Origin: an uncultured Hyphomicrobiales bacterium
Lineage (GTDB): Bacteria > Pseudomonadota > Alphaproteobacteria > Rhizobiales > Hyphomicrobiaceae
NCBI GenBank assembly: GCA_902826255.1
Contig: CADEEC010000002.1
Location: 1 to 62,776, forward strand
DNA: 62,776 nucleotides
Reading direction: 5' to 3'
The notes beneath the pieces were generated by a model. It was not told the origin of the DNA. It saw nothing but the letters and a program-made list of their open reading frames with translations, and ran no database searches. Position numbers and translations under genes: made by a program. Positions 54,521 to 62,776 of the stretch are shown here, piece after piece. The first letter of the stretch is position 1, and each line of letters begins with the position of its first letter.

Positions 54521-55006
54521 TCAGGCCAGCGAGCACATGGTCGCCGCGCTCGACTTGTCGTGCACCGGCGCCTCCTCGACATTGAGCGACTTCACGACGC
54601 CGTCCTCGACGATCATGGAATAGCGCTTGGAACGTACACCCATGCCACGTGCAAAAAGATCGACGTCGAGGCCAATCTTCTTGGCGAACTCGGCACTGCC
54701 GTCGGCGAGCATCAGGATCTTGCCCGCAGCGCCGGACTCCTTGGCCCAGCTGGTGAGCACGAAAATGTCGTTGGTCGATGTGCAGGCGATGAGATCGAAG
54801 CCCTTGGCTTTCAGTTGCTCGTAGTTCTGCACGTAGCCCGGCAGGTGTTGCTTGTGGCACGTTGGCGTGTAGGCACCGGGCACGGCAAACAAGGCCACCT
54901 TCTTGCCCCCGAAAACTTCGTCCGTTTTGGTCTCCTTTGGCACGCCGTCCTCACCCATCGTCCTGAACGTCGTCTCGGGCAAGCGGTCGCCGACCTTGAT
55001 CGCCAT
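54521..55006 (-). CDS. Peroxiredoxin (Prx5 / AhpE-like, glutaredoxin-type)
   Basis: 161 aa from ATG 55006 with GAGGAA upstream. The peroxidatic Cys is in VPGAYTPTCHKQHLPGY, the Prx5 signature. DIFVLTSWAKESGA and the Arg in VRSKRYSMIVEDG also belong to this family. It reduces peroxides with thiol donors. Neighbours HtrA-like and DsbD-alpha-like suggest an envelope and redox stress group, although this protein has no signal peptide. Confidence 0.94.
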   Translation of the reverse strand: MAIKVGDRLPETTFRTMGEDGVPKETKTDEVFGGKKVALFAVPGAYTPTCHKQHLPGYVQNYEQLKAKGFDLIACTSTNDIFVLTSWAKESGAAGKILMLADGSAEFAKKIGLDVDLFARGMGVRSKRYSMIVEDGVVKSLNVEEAPVHDKSSAATMCSLA

Positions 55007-55100
55007 CGTAATTCCTCTCAAACCAGGCTGGAAAGCCGGCACTTGCGCCAGCGGTTGCAATCTAAGGGCTTCGCCAGCCCAAGCCAAGCAGGCTCGACCT

Positions 55101-55949
55101 TTACCGTACTGTCCACCGCGCTTCGCTGGCACCGGCATCGTCCACCAGCGTCAGAACGAGCGTCTTCCCCTTCAGATCTTTGACCATATCGGGGGAAAGC
55201 TCGGTTTCGAACTGCACCTTGCCGCCGCTGATCGAGCTGGAAGCTTGCTTCTTCAGCATGGGCACATAGAGACCCTCGGGGGCTTCCACAAACACGTCGG
55301 CCGTCGCGGCGCCGCCTTTGAACACCCCCTCGATTTCGAGCCGCACAGGCTGACGACCGCCAACGAGCCGAACCTGCTTAAGCTCGGGGTCATTCACTTG
55401 CCTATTGGAATGCGCTCGCGGCACACGCTGCAGGGAATCCGAGACAGTCGTCGGTATGCCGCGCGTGGTTCCCGGCGCAAGCTCGAGTGACAGGTTCAAC
55501 ATGGCCGGAATGCATATCTCCCGGCAGATCCCGAACTCTACGGCAAGGCGCAACGAGACCGGCGCCTTCGGGTCCTTTGCCGTGACTGCTATCGGAAAGG
55601 TCACCGCTCCCTTGTAGCCAACTGCCTCGCCACCGGCTTCCGGCATGCGACTGGGCGCAGGGTAAAGAACGCTCGCACTCTCAAGATTCCTCGATCCGTT
55701 CCAATCGAACGTGGGTGGGACGCCAGAATCACCCGGCATCCGCCAATAGGTTTTCCAGCCATCGGCCAAGGCGATCTCAAGGCCTGCGTAGTAGTGAGTT
55801 GCTCCGGCACTTGGCTGGCCGCCGACCAGCCTCATTTTCGACCCGTGCACCTCTGCCCAGCCAGCAGCAGTGGCGATCACCCGGGCTGGTTGCGAGATCA
55901 ACGCAGCCAAGCCCAAGACAATAGCAACAAGTGCACGACCTGGAGTCAT
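55101..55949 (-). CDS. Secreted DsbD-alpha-like protein (COG4233)
   Basis: 282 aa from ATG 55949. A signal peptide (ALVAIVLGLAALISQPARV) is followed by an immunoglobulin-like DsbD N-terminal domain. LADGWKTYWRMPGDSGVPPTFDW and FGICREICIPA are its marks, the latter carrying the redox-type Cys pair. DsbD proper also has a membrane part and a thioredoxin domain, neither of which is here. A periplasmic redox or thiol-donor role is inferred. It lies 94 bp upstream of the peroxiredoxin on the same strand. Confidence 0.85.
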   Translation of the reverse strand: MTPGRALVAIVLGLAALISQPARVIATAAGWAEVHGSKMRLVGGQPSAGATHYYAGLEIALADGWKTYWRMPGDSGVPPTFDWNGSRNLESASVLYPAPSRMPEAGGEAVGYKGAVTFPIAVTAKDPKAPVSLRLAVEFGICREICIPAMLNLSLELAPGTTRGIPTTVSDSLQRVPRAHSNRQVNDPELKQVRLVGGRQPVRLEIEGVFKGGAATADVFVEAPEGLYVPMLKKQASSSISGGKVQFETELSPDMVKDLKGKTLVLTLVDDAGASEARWTVR

Positions 55950-56077
55950 GATTTCCTCTCGACTGCGCCATTGTAGGGCATGTGGCGCTGCAGACAATTC
56001 ACCAGTGCATGATGAGGCGTATTGGCGGGTGGCTGTTGGCCCTTCCATGCAGTGCCTTCCGGGGCTAGTCTTTGCGC

Positions 56078-56695
56078 ATGCAAATTCGCAGCAGAAGAGT
56101 ACGTCGCAGCGACCGGACTGGCTTTCTGGAAGGCCAGTTCCTGGTGGCCATGCCGGTCATGACAGACAAGCGCTTTGCACGGTCGGTTATCTACATGTGC
56201 GCGCACTCAGCCGAAGGCGCGATGGGACTAATCGTGAATCAGCGCGCTTCCCACATCAGCTTCTCGCAGCTCCTCGGCCAGTTGAGTGTCGCACCGGTGG
56301 AAGAGGGTGAGCCGCGCCAACACGAGGTCGCCGATATCGATGTTCATGTCGGTGGTCCCGTCGAGACGGGTCGCGGATTTGTCTTGCACAGTGCCGACTA
56401 CTTCGCAGCCGACTCGACCCTTCCGATCGATGATGGCATCTCGCTGACTGCAACAGTCGACATCCTCAAGGCCATAGCTTCCGGTAAAGGCCCCGGCCGC
56501 GCAATTCTTGCACTGGGCTATGCCGGCTGGCGTCCCGGACAATTGGAAAGCGAGATTCACGCCAACGGCTGGTTGCACTGTCCCGCCGACCTCGACCTGC
56601 TCTTCGATCCGGACGTGGACGGCAAGTACGGTCGCGTCATGTCCAAGATCGGCATCGACCCCTCGCACCTCGTGAGCGATGCAGGCCACGCCTAG
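56078..56695 (+). CDS. YqgE/AlgH family protein
   Basis: 205 aa from ATG 56078. Marks of the family are [26 protein letters not shown], then EGAMGLIVN and [13 protein letters not shown] [15 protein letters not shown], with [16 protein letters not shown]. The family was first linked to alginate regulation in Pseudomonas; the function in alphaproteobacteria is unknown. It is divergent from the DsbD-alpha-like gene and convergent with the large GGDEF-EAL gene. Confidence 0.92.
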   Translation: MQIRSRRVRRSDRTGFLEGQFLVAMPVMTDKRFARSVIYMCAHSAEGAMGLIVNQRASHISFSQLLGQLSVAPVEEGEPRQHEVADIDVHVGGPVETGRGFVLHSADYFAADSTLPIDDGISLTATVDILKAIASGKGPGRAILALGYAGWRPGQLESEIHANGWLHCPADLDLLFDPDVDGKYGRVMSKIGIDPSHLVSDAGHA

Positions 56696-56714
56696 AGTTC
56701 GCAAGCGACCGGGT

Positions 56715-59700
56715 TCAGGCCCGCGGAGCCGAAGGTGGCCCTTTTGGCCCGTCTTCTTCGACAGTCTCACCAGCCAGCTTTGCAAGGCTTGCCCGAATAG
56801 CCGGGGGCAGCTTTGACAAATCGGGCCCCGGTCCTCTTGCCCGTGAGACCTGAGGCGGCATCGTCGGCCGTGCCGCCGCGGGGTCTGTGACTGTCGTCCT
56901 GGGGCGCTGCGGTAGCGGTGGCGGCGCCGTCGATGGACCGCCCGCCGGTCGCATGCCATTTGGCGGCGCAGTACGCGTGCGGAGCGGCTCGCTCCGCGCA
57001 CTTGCAGCGGGAGCCATCGGTGGTAGCTGCCTCGACGGAGCTTCAGGCGGCGTGCTCGCCGGACCGCCTGACCTCAACGGCGAGGGTTCAAAGCCGACTG
57101 GTGGCGTCGCCACGGGCGGCGGCTTAGCACCTTGGCCGGGAAGTGGAGGTGGCATTCGTGGCGGCTTAACGCCATTGACCGGCGCAATCGATCTCGCCGG
57201 TGGTGTCGCGGAAAGCGGGCGCGGCGCCTGGAAAGCACTGCCATCGCTTTGCGAAGTGCCGACGGGCGGCGGAAGTGCACCATTAGCGGTCGCCTGAGCA
57301 TCGCCCGGCGCATCAACTTGCGTGCGTGACTTTGTGCGCTGCCGGAACAGGACGCTTTTCTTCAATCGCCGCTCAGCACGCCGCACGACCTTGAGCAGCT
57401 GGACGACATCCCGCTCTGCCATCGGCTCGCCGTAGTAGTAGCCCTGGCCAAACTCGCACCCTATTGAGCGCAGGAAGCCCACATCTTCCTCGACCTCGAC
57501 TCCCTCGGCGACAACCTTTTTGCCAAGCTCATGGGCCAGCGCGATGATCGACCGCAGAACTGACCCACCCGTCGCGTTCTGGGCTCTGGATTGTACAAAC
57601 GCCTTGTCGACCTTGATCGTGTCGAAGGTGAACTGATTGAGATAGGAGAACGAGGAGTACCCGGTTGCGAACCCGTCGATGGAGATGCCCGCACCCGCCG
57701 CCGAGAGCTGCTCAAGCACTGCCACCGCTCTTTCCGGGTTTTCCATGGCGAGCATTTCGCTGATCTCGAGGCGCAGCGACTGCTTCGGCAAAACTGCCCG
57801 TGCCAGGATGTGGCGAACCTCGCTGATAAGATCCGGCCGGAATAGCTGACGGCTGGAAACATTGACGCTCACAAACAGCGGCTGATCCGGCCGGGGCAGC
57901 TCACGCTGCCAACGCTGCGCCTCACGCGCCGCGCGCGTCAGCACAAAGGAACCCAACCGCACAATAAGATCGGACTCTTCGGCAACCGGAACGAAATGCA
58001 CAGGGTCCAACGTACCCAACCGGGGGTGGTCCCAGCGAAGCTGGGCCTCGAACCCCGCCAGGGTCTCGGTCGGTAGATAAAAGATCGGCTCATAGACCAG
58101 CTTGAGCTGTTTCTTCTCCAGCGCTTCGCGCAACTCGCCTTCCAAGGACAGGCGGCCGTTCTGCTCGTTGCGCATCTCCGTGCTGAAAATCTCAATCCTA
58201 TCGGCGCCAGAGCGCTTGGCCCTGTACATGGCGATTTCCGCCTCGCGCAGCAGCTCGGCGGGGTCCTCGTCCGGGCCATCGTAGATGGCGATGCCGATGG
58301 AGGCGGTGAGCACGATCTCCTGTCCGGCAATCGTGATCGGAGATCGCACGGACCGGCGTACCTGCTCGGCCAGCATTGCCAGCTCCCGTGGATCGGTCTG
58401 ACTGAGCAGCAGCAGAGCAAACTGGTCGCCGCCGATGCGCGCCAGAGTATCCTGCGGCCCAAGGTTGCGAGCGAGGCGCCGCGCCACGGTCAGCAACAAG
58501 CTGTCACCCACGACCAGACCGAACGTCTTGTTCGACGCTTTGAACTTGTCGAGGTCGATGAACAGGAGCGACGGCCGAATAAGGGGCTCCAGGGTGGCTC
58601 GTTTGGCGGCGATCGCAAGCCGGTCCAGGAACAGCTCCCGATTGGGCAGCCCTGTTAAACTATCGAAGACAGCATCGTGCAGAAGGCGCTCCTGGGCCCG
58701 CTTAGCATCCGTCACATCCCGAACGAGGCCAACGCAGCGAAGATTGCGCCGGTCTGATGATGGGGCGCCTGCCGCCTCCAACTCAAGCCAACGGTAGGAG
58801 TTATCGACATGGCGCATTCTGAAGTCGATGCGCATCTCACCGTCGGCACGCTCCTTCATCGACCACAATAGCAGCTTGAACCGCTCACGATCGGCGGGGT
58901 GCATGTGGGATGCAAAGGCATCCGCCTTGGAGGAAAGCTCGCCGGCTTTCAAACCGAGCATCGCATCGACGATCGGGCTCACCTTGATCTCGTCGCGACG
59001 CGCGTTCCATTCCCACACCGCCGCGCCGGCGCCATCGACCGCCAGCGACCGGAGCTGCTGCTCTCCCGGCTGCGTGCCATGTTGCGGTTCCCCGCTCCGA
59101 AAGGCGAACTGCGTGACCGTAAAGGCGATCAACACGACTATGAGCACCAGGCCCGCTGCGAGGCCGTAAACGACAAAATCACCCGCCAACCTGCCCACAA
59201 AGGTGGCGCCGGCACCGAACAGCCAGACCATCAGCAGCATCCAGGTCGGCACCAACGCAAGAGCACGGTCCTGTCCCCGCAGCGCCAGATACAGCATGAT
59301 CAGTCCACAGCCACCCGCAATCGCAACGCTAGAAATACGGGCGAATGTTGCGGCCAATCTCGGATCGATAAAGGCCACGGCGATGAGGGATGCCTGTGCC
59401 ACGATCCACAACGTTGCCAAGGTGCGCACGAACCCGTGCCACGTGCCCAGCCGCAAGAACACGTAGGTGAAGGCGAGAAGGCTCGCCGCCATCGCGGCTT
59501 CTGTCGCCGCGCGATACTGCGCATTGTCCTCTGGGCGGATACTGAACAGCTTGTGCCAGAACCCAAAGTCAACGCACAGGTAGGCCAGCACGCACCAGGT
59601 GAACACAGCCGAGGCCGGGAAGATCACCTTGTGGTTGGCCGCAAATACAGCGGTTAGGAAGATCGCAAGAACGCCGGTAATACCCAGCAGGATGCCATTG

Positions 59701-60284
59701 AAAAGTTGGCGATCGCGGCTCTTCTGCTCGTAGTCAAGCGGGTCCCACAAAATGATGCGCGCAAACCGGTCCGACGTCAGCTCGGCCACGTAGGTGACTG
59801 TCTGGCCCGGCTCCAGCGTCAAGCGAAATACATCCGCTCGATCGCTCTTGCTGCGCTCAGGCGCAAAGCCGACAGAGTGAGCAATCCGTTCGACGCGTCG
59901 CGCGTCAAGGTCGGGCCAAACAACACCTGACCCGGCAATGCTGTAGCGGTCTACAGCAATCCAACGCTCGATCTGCTTGTCGGTCGAGTTGCGGAGCGCA
60001 AACGCGAACCATGCCGGCCGTGTGCCCGGCGTTGAGGCGCTTGTCGTCCAACGCTGCGTAATACCATCTTTGCCAGCTGCCGTATCGAGCGAGATCTGCT
60101 CGCGCTGTTCGTAGAATTCGCCGAGCCCGGAGATATCCAGCCGATCGACGTTGGCCGTCACTTCAATCGCTTGAACCTCGGCGCGCACCGGGAGAGTAAC
60201 TGCAAGCAGGCTTGCGAGCAGCGCAAGCAGTTGAACAAGCGCGCGAGCGAAGCCCTGTTCGTTCACCCGGCCTGGCGTTGCCAT
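56715..60284 (-). CDS. 7TM-DISM sensor with PAS, degenerate GGDEF and EAL domains and a proline-rich tail
   Basis: 1189 aa from ATG 60284, sharing one base with the GNAT stop (TGATG). Order: signal peptide (1-35), extracellular DISM-type domain (about 40-190), seven membrane segments (about 196-396), PAS (about 415-525), GGDEF (535-700) with GGDQF (618-622), EAL (715-960), then about 200 residues rich in Pro with PPP runs. The EAL motif reads EAQ (746-748) and the DDFG metal site reads DGFA (870-873), so the second Asp is lost. GGDQF also departs from GG(D/E)EF and has no RxxD. It is probably a non-catalytic c-di-GMP sensor or scaffold. Confidence 0.9.
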   Translation of the reverse strand: MATPGRVNEQGFARALVQLLALLASLLAVTLPVRAEVQAIEVTANVDRLDISGLGEFYEQREQISLDTAAGKDGITQRWTTSASTPGTRPAWFAFALRNSTDKQIERWIAVDRYSIAGSGVVWPDLDARRVERIAHSVGFAPERSKSDRADVFRLTLEPGQTVTYVAELTSDRFARIILWDPLDYEQKSRDRQLFNGILLGITGVLAIFLTAVFAANHKVIFPASAVFTWCVLAYLCVDFGFWHKLFSIRPEDNAQYRAATEAAMAASLLAFTYVFLRLGTWHGFVRTLATLWIVAQASLIAVAFIDPRLAATFARISSVAIAGGCGLIMLYLALRGQDRALALVPTWMLLMVWLFGAGATFVGRLAGDFVVYGLAAGLVLIVVLIAFTVTQFAFRSGEPQHGTQPGEQQLRSLAVDGAGAAVWEWNARRDEIKVSPIVDAMLGLKAGELSSKADAFASHMHPADRERFKLLLWSMKERADGEMRIDFRMRHVDNSYRWLELEAAGAPSSDRRNLRCVGLVRDVTDAKRAQERLLHDAVFDSLTGLPNRELFLDRLAIAAKRATLEPLIRPSLLFIDLDKFKASNKTFGLVVGDSLLLTVARRLARNLGPQDTLARIGGDQFALLLLSQTDPRELAMLAEQVRRSVRSPITIAGQEIVLTASIGIAIYDGPDEDPAELLREAEIAMYRAKRSGADRIEIFSTEMRNEQNGRLSLEGELREALEKKQLKLVYEPIFYLPTETLAGFEAQLRWDHPRLGTLDPVHFVPVAEESDLIVRLGSFVLTRAAREAQRWQRELPRPDQPLFVSVNVSSRQLFRPDLISEVRHILARAVLPKQSLRLEISEMLAMENPERAVAVLEQLSAAGAGISIDGFATGYSSFSYLNQFTFDTIKVDKAFVQSRAQNATGGSVLRSIIALAHELGKKVVAEGVEVEEDVGFLRSIGCEFGQGYYYGEPMAERDVVQLLKVVRRAERRLKKSVLFRQRTKSRTQVDAPGDAQATANGALPPPVGTSQSDGSAFQAPRPLSATPPARSIAPVNGVKPPRMPPPLPGQGAKPPPVATPPVGFEPSPLRSGGPASTPPEAPSRQLPPMAPAASARSEPLRTRTAPPNGMRPAGGPSTAPPPLPQRPRTTVTDPAAARPTMPPQVSRARGPGPDLSKLPPAIRASLAKLAGETVEEDGPKGPPSAPRA

Positions 60285-60883
60285 CAGCCCCCCGCCGCCT
60301 TGAGGCGAACGTCGCCATGCAAGACCGCGTAGAGATCGTGATCCTGCCACTCGTCATTGATCTTCAAGTACCGACGCGCTCGGCCCTCCTTGACGAAGCC
60401 TGTCTTCTCCAGAACGCGTGCCGACGCCACGTTGCCCGGCAAGCAGGCTGCCTCCAGTCGATTGAACCCGAGGGAGCCGAATGCGAACCGGACGGCAGCA
60501 CTTGCGGCATCCGTCATCAAGCCCTGCCCGACAAATGGCAATCCGATCCAGTATCCGAGGGACGCAGCCTGCGCGACACCGCGCCTGACGTTGCTGATAT
60601 TCAGGCCACCGACCAGCGCACCGTCTGCTTCCTGGAAGATGAGGTAAGCGTAGCCGTGATCATCGCGCAGCTCGCGATAGAACTGACGCAAGCGCCGTCG
60701 GAAGCATGAGCGCGTGAGCTCGTCCCGCGACCACTTTGGCTCCCACGGCGTCAGATGCTGGCGGCTCATCGCCCTCAGCTCCGCCCACGCGGCGTAGTCC
60801 TGCGAAATCGGGTGTCGCAGGTGGACCCGTAGCCCGCGAATTTCCATCTCGCGGTCGACGATGGGAGTTCTTAGGAAAGCCAT
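60284..60883 (-). CDS. GNAT acetyltransferase, RimJ/RimL type
   Basis: 199 aa. The RimJ-like GNAT fold shows IRGLRVHLRHPISQDYAAWAELR, the CoA-binding LGYWIGLPFVGQGLMTDAASAAV and the terminal NVASARVLEKTGFVKEGRARRYLKIN. RimJ-type enzymes acetylate N-termini of ribosomal and other proteins; the target here is unknown. It lies between an M16 peptidase (19 bp upstream) and the GGDEF-EAL gene, in a conserved Hyphomicrobiales order after thrC. Confidence 0.93.
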   Translation of the reverse strand: MAFLRTPIVDREMEIRGLRVHLRHPISQDYAAWAELRAMSRQHLTPWEPKWSRDELTRSCFRRRLRQFYRELRDDHGYAYLIFQEADGALVGGLNISNVRRGVAQAASLGYWIGLPFVGQGLMTDAASAAVRFAFGSLGFNRLEAACLPGNVASARVLEKTGFVKEGRARRYLKINDEWQDHDLYAVLHGDVRLKAAGG

Positions 60884-60902
60884 CCTTCGCCCTCACCGTC
60901 CA

Positions 60903-62195
60903 TCACGCGACACGTGGCGCCGCAACCTCTGCCGCCAGCAACTTGTCCGCCATTGCGGCATACGACGCGCTCTTGCGCCCTGCGCCCACGATAGAAACGC
61001 TTGGCTTGGACGACGAAACCAGGCCGGCAGCAACACCGCGCACTTTCTCGGGCGTCACCGCCTCGATGCGTTCGATGATCTTATCCATATCGATCAAGCG
61101 ATCGAACAGAAGCAACTCGCGCGCCATGAACTCGGCGCGCGAAAACGAACCCTCTAAGCCCATGAGCAGACCCGCCTTCAGTTGGGTCTTGGCACGCGCT
61201 ACCTCTACCGTTGAGGGCGCCGTTTCGGCAGCGCGGCGCAGCTCGCCGGTCACGACATCGATCAAGCGTTCCATCATCTGAGGGCCTGTTGCGGCATGCA
61301 CTGCAAAGATACCCGTGTCAGCGAGCCCCCAGCATGTCGAGTAGATGGAGTAGCAAAGACCACGCCGCTCCCGAACCTCCTGGAACAGCCTCGATGACAT
61401 CCCGCCGCCGAACAGCGCGGAGAAAACCTGCGCCGTATAATAGTTCTCGTTCAGATACGACGGCCCCTCGAAGGCCAATAGCAAATGACTTTGCTCGAAA
61501 GGTTTGATCGAGCTACGCGTGCCCCCAGCGTAACGAGCCGACTCGACTTGGGCCCCATCGCCCCCATTCATTCGGCCGAATAGGGCTTCAGCATGGCGCA
61601 CCAATTGCGCGTGATCGATCTTGCCGGCCGCCGACAGCACCATACGGCTCGCGGCGTAGTTGGATTGCAGAAAACGCCTCAAATCGGCGGGCGTGAAGCT
61701 GCTCACGCTGTCTGCCGTTCCGAGTATCGGCCTGCCGATGGCCTGGTCCGGAAAGGCAACCTCCTGCAACATCTCGTAGGCAATTTCCTCCGGGCTATCG
61801 CGCGTTGCGGCTATCTCCTGCAGTATCACCTCTCGTTCGCGCTCCAGCTCCTCGGGCGCGTACTGGGGCCTTTGCAGGATATCCGCGAGAATGTTGAGGG
61901 CCAGAGGGACGTCATTCGCCAGGACTTTGGAAAAGTAGGCGGTGCTTTCCAGACCAGTCGCCGCGTTGAGCTCACCACCAACGGCTTCGATTTCTTCAGC
62001 GATATCCTTTGCGGTCCGCGTCTGCGTCCCCTTGAACGCCATATGCTCGAGCAGATGCGAGATGCCGCGCTCGGCCGACGATTCATGGCGGGCACCGACG
62101 CCGATCCACATACCCATGGATACCGTTTCGAGATGCGGCATGTGATGCGAGACCACCCGCAGGCCGTTGGGCAGTTGCGTGTGATCCGTGATCAT
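60903..62195 (-). CDS. M16-family zinc metallopeptidase (processing-peptidase-like)
   Basis: 430 aa from ATG 62195. The inverted zinc motif HLLEHMAFKGT (HxxEH) and downstream EAVGGELNAATGLESTAYFSKV place it in M16 beside mitochondrial processing peptidase beta. The C-terminal glycine-rich loop is FGGGMSSRLFQEVRERRGLCYSIYS. No signal peptide is seen, so it is cytoplasmic. It overlaps thrC by 4 bp (ATGA), the usual order in this group. Confidence 0.95.
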   Translation of the reverse strand: MITDHTQLPNGLRVVSHHMPHLETVSMGMWIGVGARHESSAERGISHLLEHMAFKGTQTRTAKDIAEEIEAVGGELNAATGLESTAYFSKVLANDVPLALNILADILQRPQYAPEELEREREVILQEIAATRDSPEEIAYEMLQEVAFPDQAIGRPILGTADSVSSFTPADLRRFLQSNYAASRMVLSAAGKIDHAQLVRHAEALFGRMNGGDGAQVESARYAGGTRSSIKPFEQSHLLLAFEGPSYLNENYYTAQVFSALFGGGMSSRLFQEVRERRGLCYSIYSTCWGLADTGIFAVHAATGPQMMERLIDVVTGELRRAAETAPSTVEVARAKTQLKAGLLMGLEGSFSRAEFMARELLLFDRLIDMDKIIERIEAVTPEKVRGVAAGLVSSSKPSVSIVGAGRKSASYAAMADKLLAAEVAAPRVA

Positions 62196-62776
62196 GCAGT
62201 CACTCCTTTGGCGGCGCCGGTCGTTTCGAGGACATAACGCTGCACGGCAGCAAGGTCGTTCGGCAGCACGGTCATGCGCTCCCGATCCGTCATCAACGAT
62301 GCGAGCCCGTGGGGCAGCGCCGGTCTTTCCCCAAGCACGCTCTCGATCGTGTCGGGAAACTTTGCCGGGTGCGCCGTTGCGAGCACAACATGCGCCGCAT
62401 CCGCGGGTAGCCGCGTCTTCTGCAAAGCCACCACGCCGCACGCGGTATGGGGCTCTAGCACATACCCGCTGCGCTCCTTTACATCACGAATACAAGCCGC
62501 CACGTCCGGCATGCTTGCCGCCGCCGCGGTGAAATCGCTCAGCATTCCCGCAGCCTGGCTTTGGGAAAGCTCGAAGGCGCCGGACTGCCGCAATGCGCCC
62601 ATCCGGCCGCGGACCTCCGCCGGATCGCGGTTGCCTGCCTCGAACAGATATCTCTCGAAATTCGAGGATATCTGTATGTCCATTGATGGTGAGGTGGTCG
62701 CGACGACATCCCGCAACTCATACCTGCCCGTGGTGTAGGTTCGGTACAGGATGTCATTCTCGTTTGTGGCGATAAC
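62192..62776 (-). CDS. thrC: Threonine synthase, C-terminal part (5' end outside window)
   Basis: The 194 residues present run from the window edge and include VIATNENDILYRTYTTGRYE, SPSMDIQISSNFERYLFE, and a C-terminal part with TAHPAKFPDTIESVLGERP. This matches the longer type of ThrC, a PLP enzyme that makes threonine from O-phosphohomoserine. The PLP lysine lies in the missing part. The stop overlaps the M16 peptidase start by 4 bp. Confidence 0.95.
   Translation of the reverse strand, partial: VIATNENDILYRTYTTGRYELRDVVATTSPSMDIQISSNFERYLFEAGNRDPAEVRGRMGALRQSGAFELSQSQAAGMLSDFTAAAASMPDVAACIRDVKERSGYVLEPHTACGVVALQKTRLPADAAHVVLATAHPAKFPDTIESVLGERPALPHGLASLMTDRERMTVLPNDLAAVQRYVLETTGAAKGVTA

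Overview
This window is high-GC DNA with the gene content and local gene order of a free-living alphaproteobacterium of the Hyphomicrobiales (Rhizobiales). The clearest pointers are the hemC-hemD-(mitofilin-like COG4223)-HemY-like run facing tsaD-gpsA-EVE, the cysG-DUF2849-cysI-DUF934 sulfite-reduction operon, and thrC followed by an M16 peptidase, a GNAT acetyltransferase and a GGDEF/EAL protein. I cannot name the genus. No rRNA, tRNA, CRISPR array or intact insertion sequence is visible, so this is mostly core chromosome with a few accessory patches.

Layout. 1-6785 (minus): a cyanide-insensitive-type cytochrome bd subunit I cut by the window edge, then the tetrapyrrole cluster. A repeat-filled 389-bp gap separates hemD from hemC. 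6821-11201 (plus): tsaD, gpsA, an EVE protein and a flavoprotein dehydrogenase. 11.2-17.2 kb: small and mixed genes (enoyl-CoA hydratase, two methyltransferases, DUF1761, a diguanylate cyclase, an MFS carrier). 17.3-19.3 kb: acetyl-CoA synthetase. 19.3-20.8 kb: an accessory-looking pair, an XRE regulator with a perfect palindrome over its start codon and an unrecognised 350-aa protein. 20.9-26.2 kb: a Sel1-like membrane protein, then YfgM-like, BamB, Der and HolC. 26.3-31.2 kb: a thiolase-fold/DUF35 pair and an isoquinoline-1-oxidoreductase-type molybdenum hydroxylase. 31.2-35.4 kb: small and secreted proteins, a three-domain Mrp ATPase, an orphan TRAP binding protein.

35.8-40.7 kb: a coupled run mobA-mobB, moaA, two EamA paralogues and an HpcH-type aldolase. 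It ends at a nested palindrome whose core is nearly identical to the chromosomal parS centromere site. 40.7-45.4 kb: an SDR, queG, uppP, a dienoyl-CoA-reductase-like SDR and a PEP-mutase-family enzyme. 45.5-49.9 kb: the assimilatory sulfite-reduction operon, led by a ferredoxin and lacking the usual cysH. 50-53.3 kb: secreted proteins and an aldehyde dehydrogenase. 53.4-56.7 kb: HtrA-like protease, peroxiredoxin, DsbD-alpha-like protein, YqgE/AlgH. 56.7-62.8 kb: a large, probably catalytically dead GGDEF-EAL membrane protein, GNAT, M16 peptidase and the end of thrC.

How the genes work together. Heme and siroheme supply (hemC, hemD, cysG) serves the bd oxidase and sulfite reductase. The molybdenum-cofactor genes can serve the Mo-hydroxylase at 28.4-31.2 kb, which as a bacterial member of its family would need the dinucleotide form of the cofactor. 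YfgM-like, BamB, UppP and the DsbD-alpha/HtrA genes act on the envelope. The best leads for something undescribed are the XRE/350-aa module, the parS-like nested palindrome, the HCF101-like Mrp fusion, the degenerate GGDEF-EAL protein with a proline-rich tail, and the structured leader before the sulfur operon.
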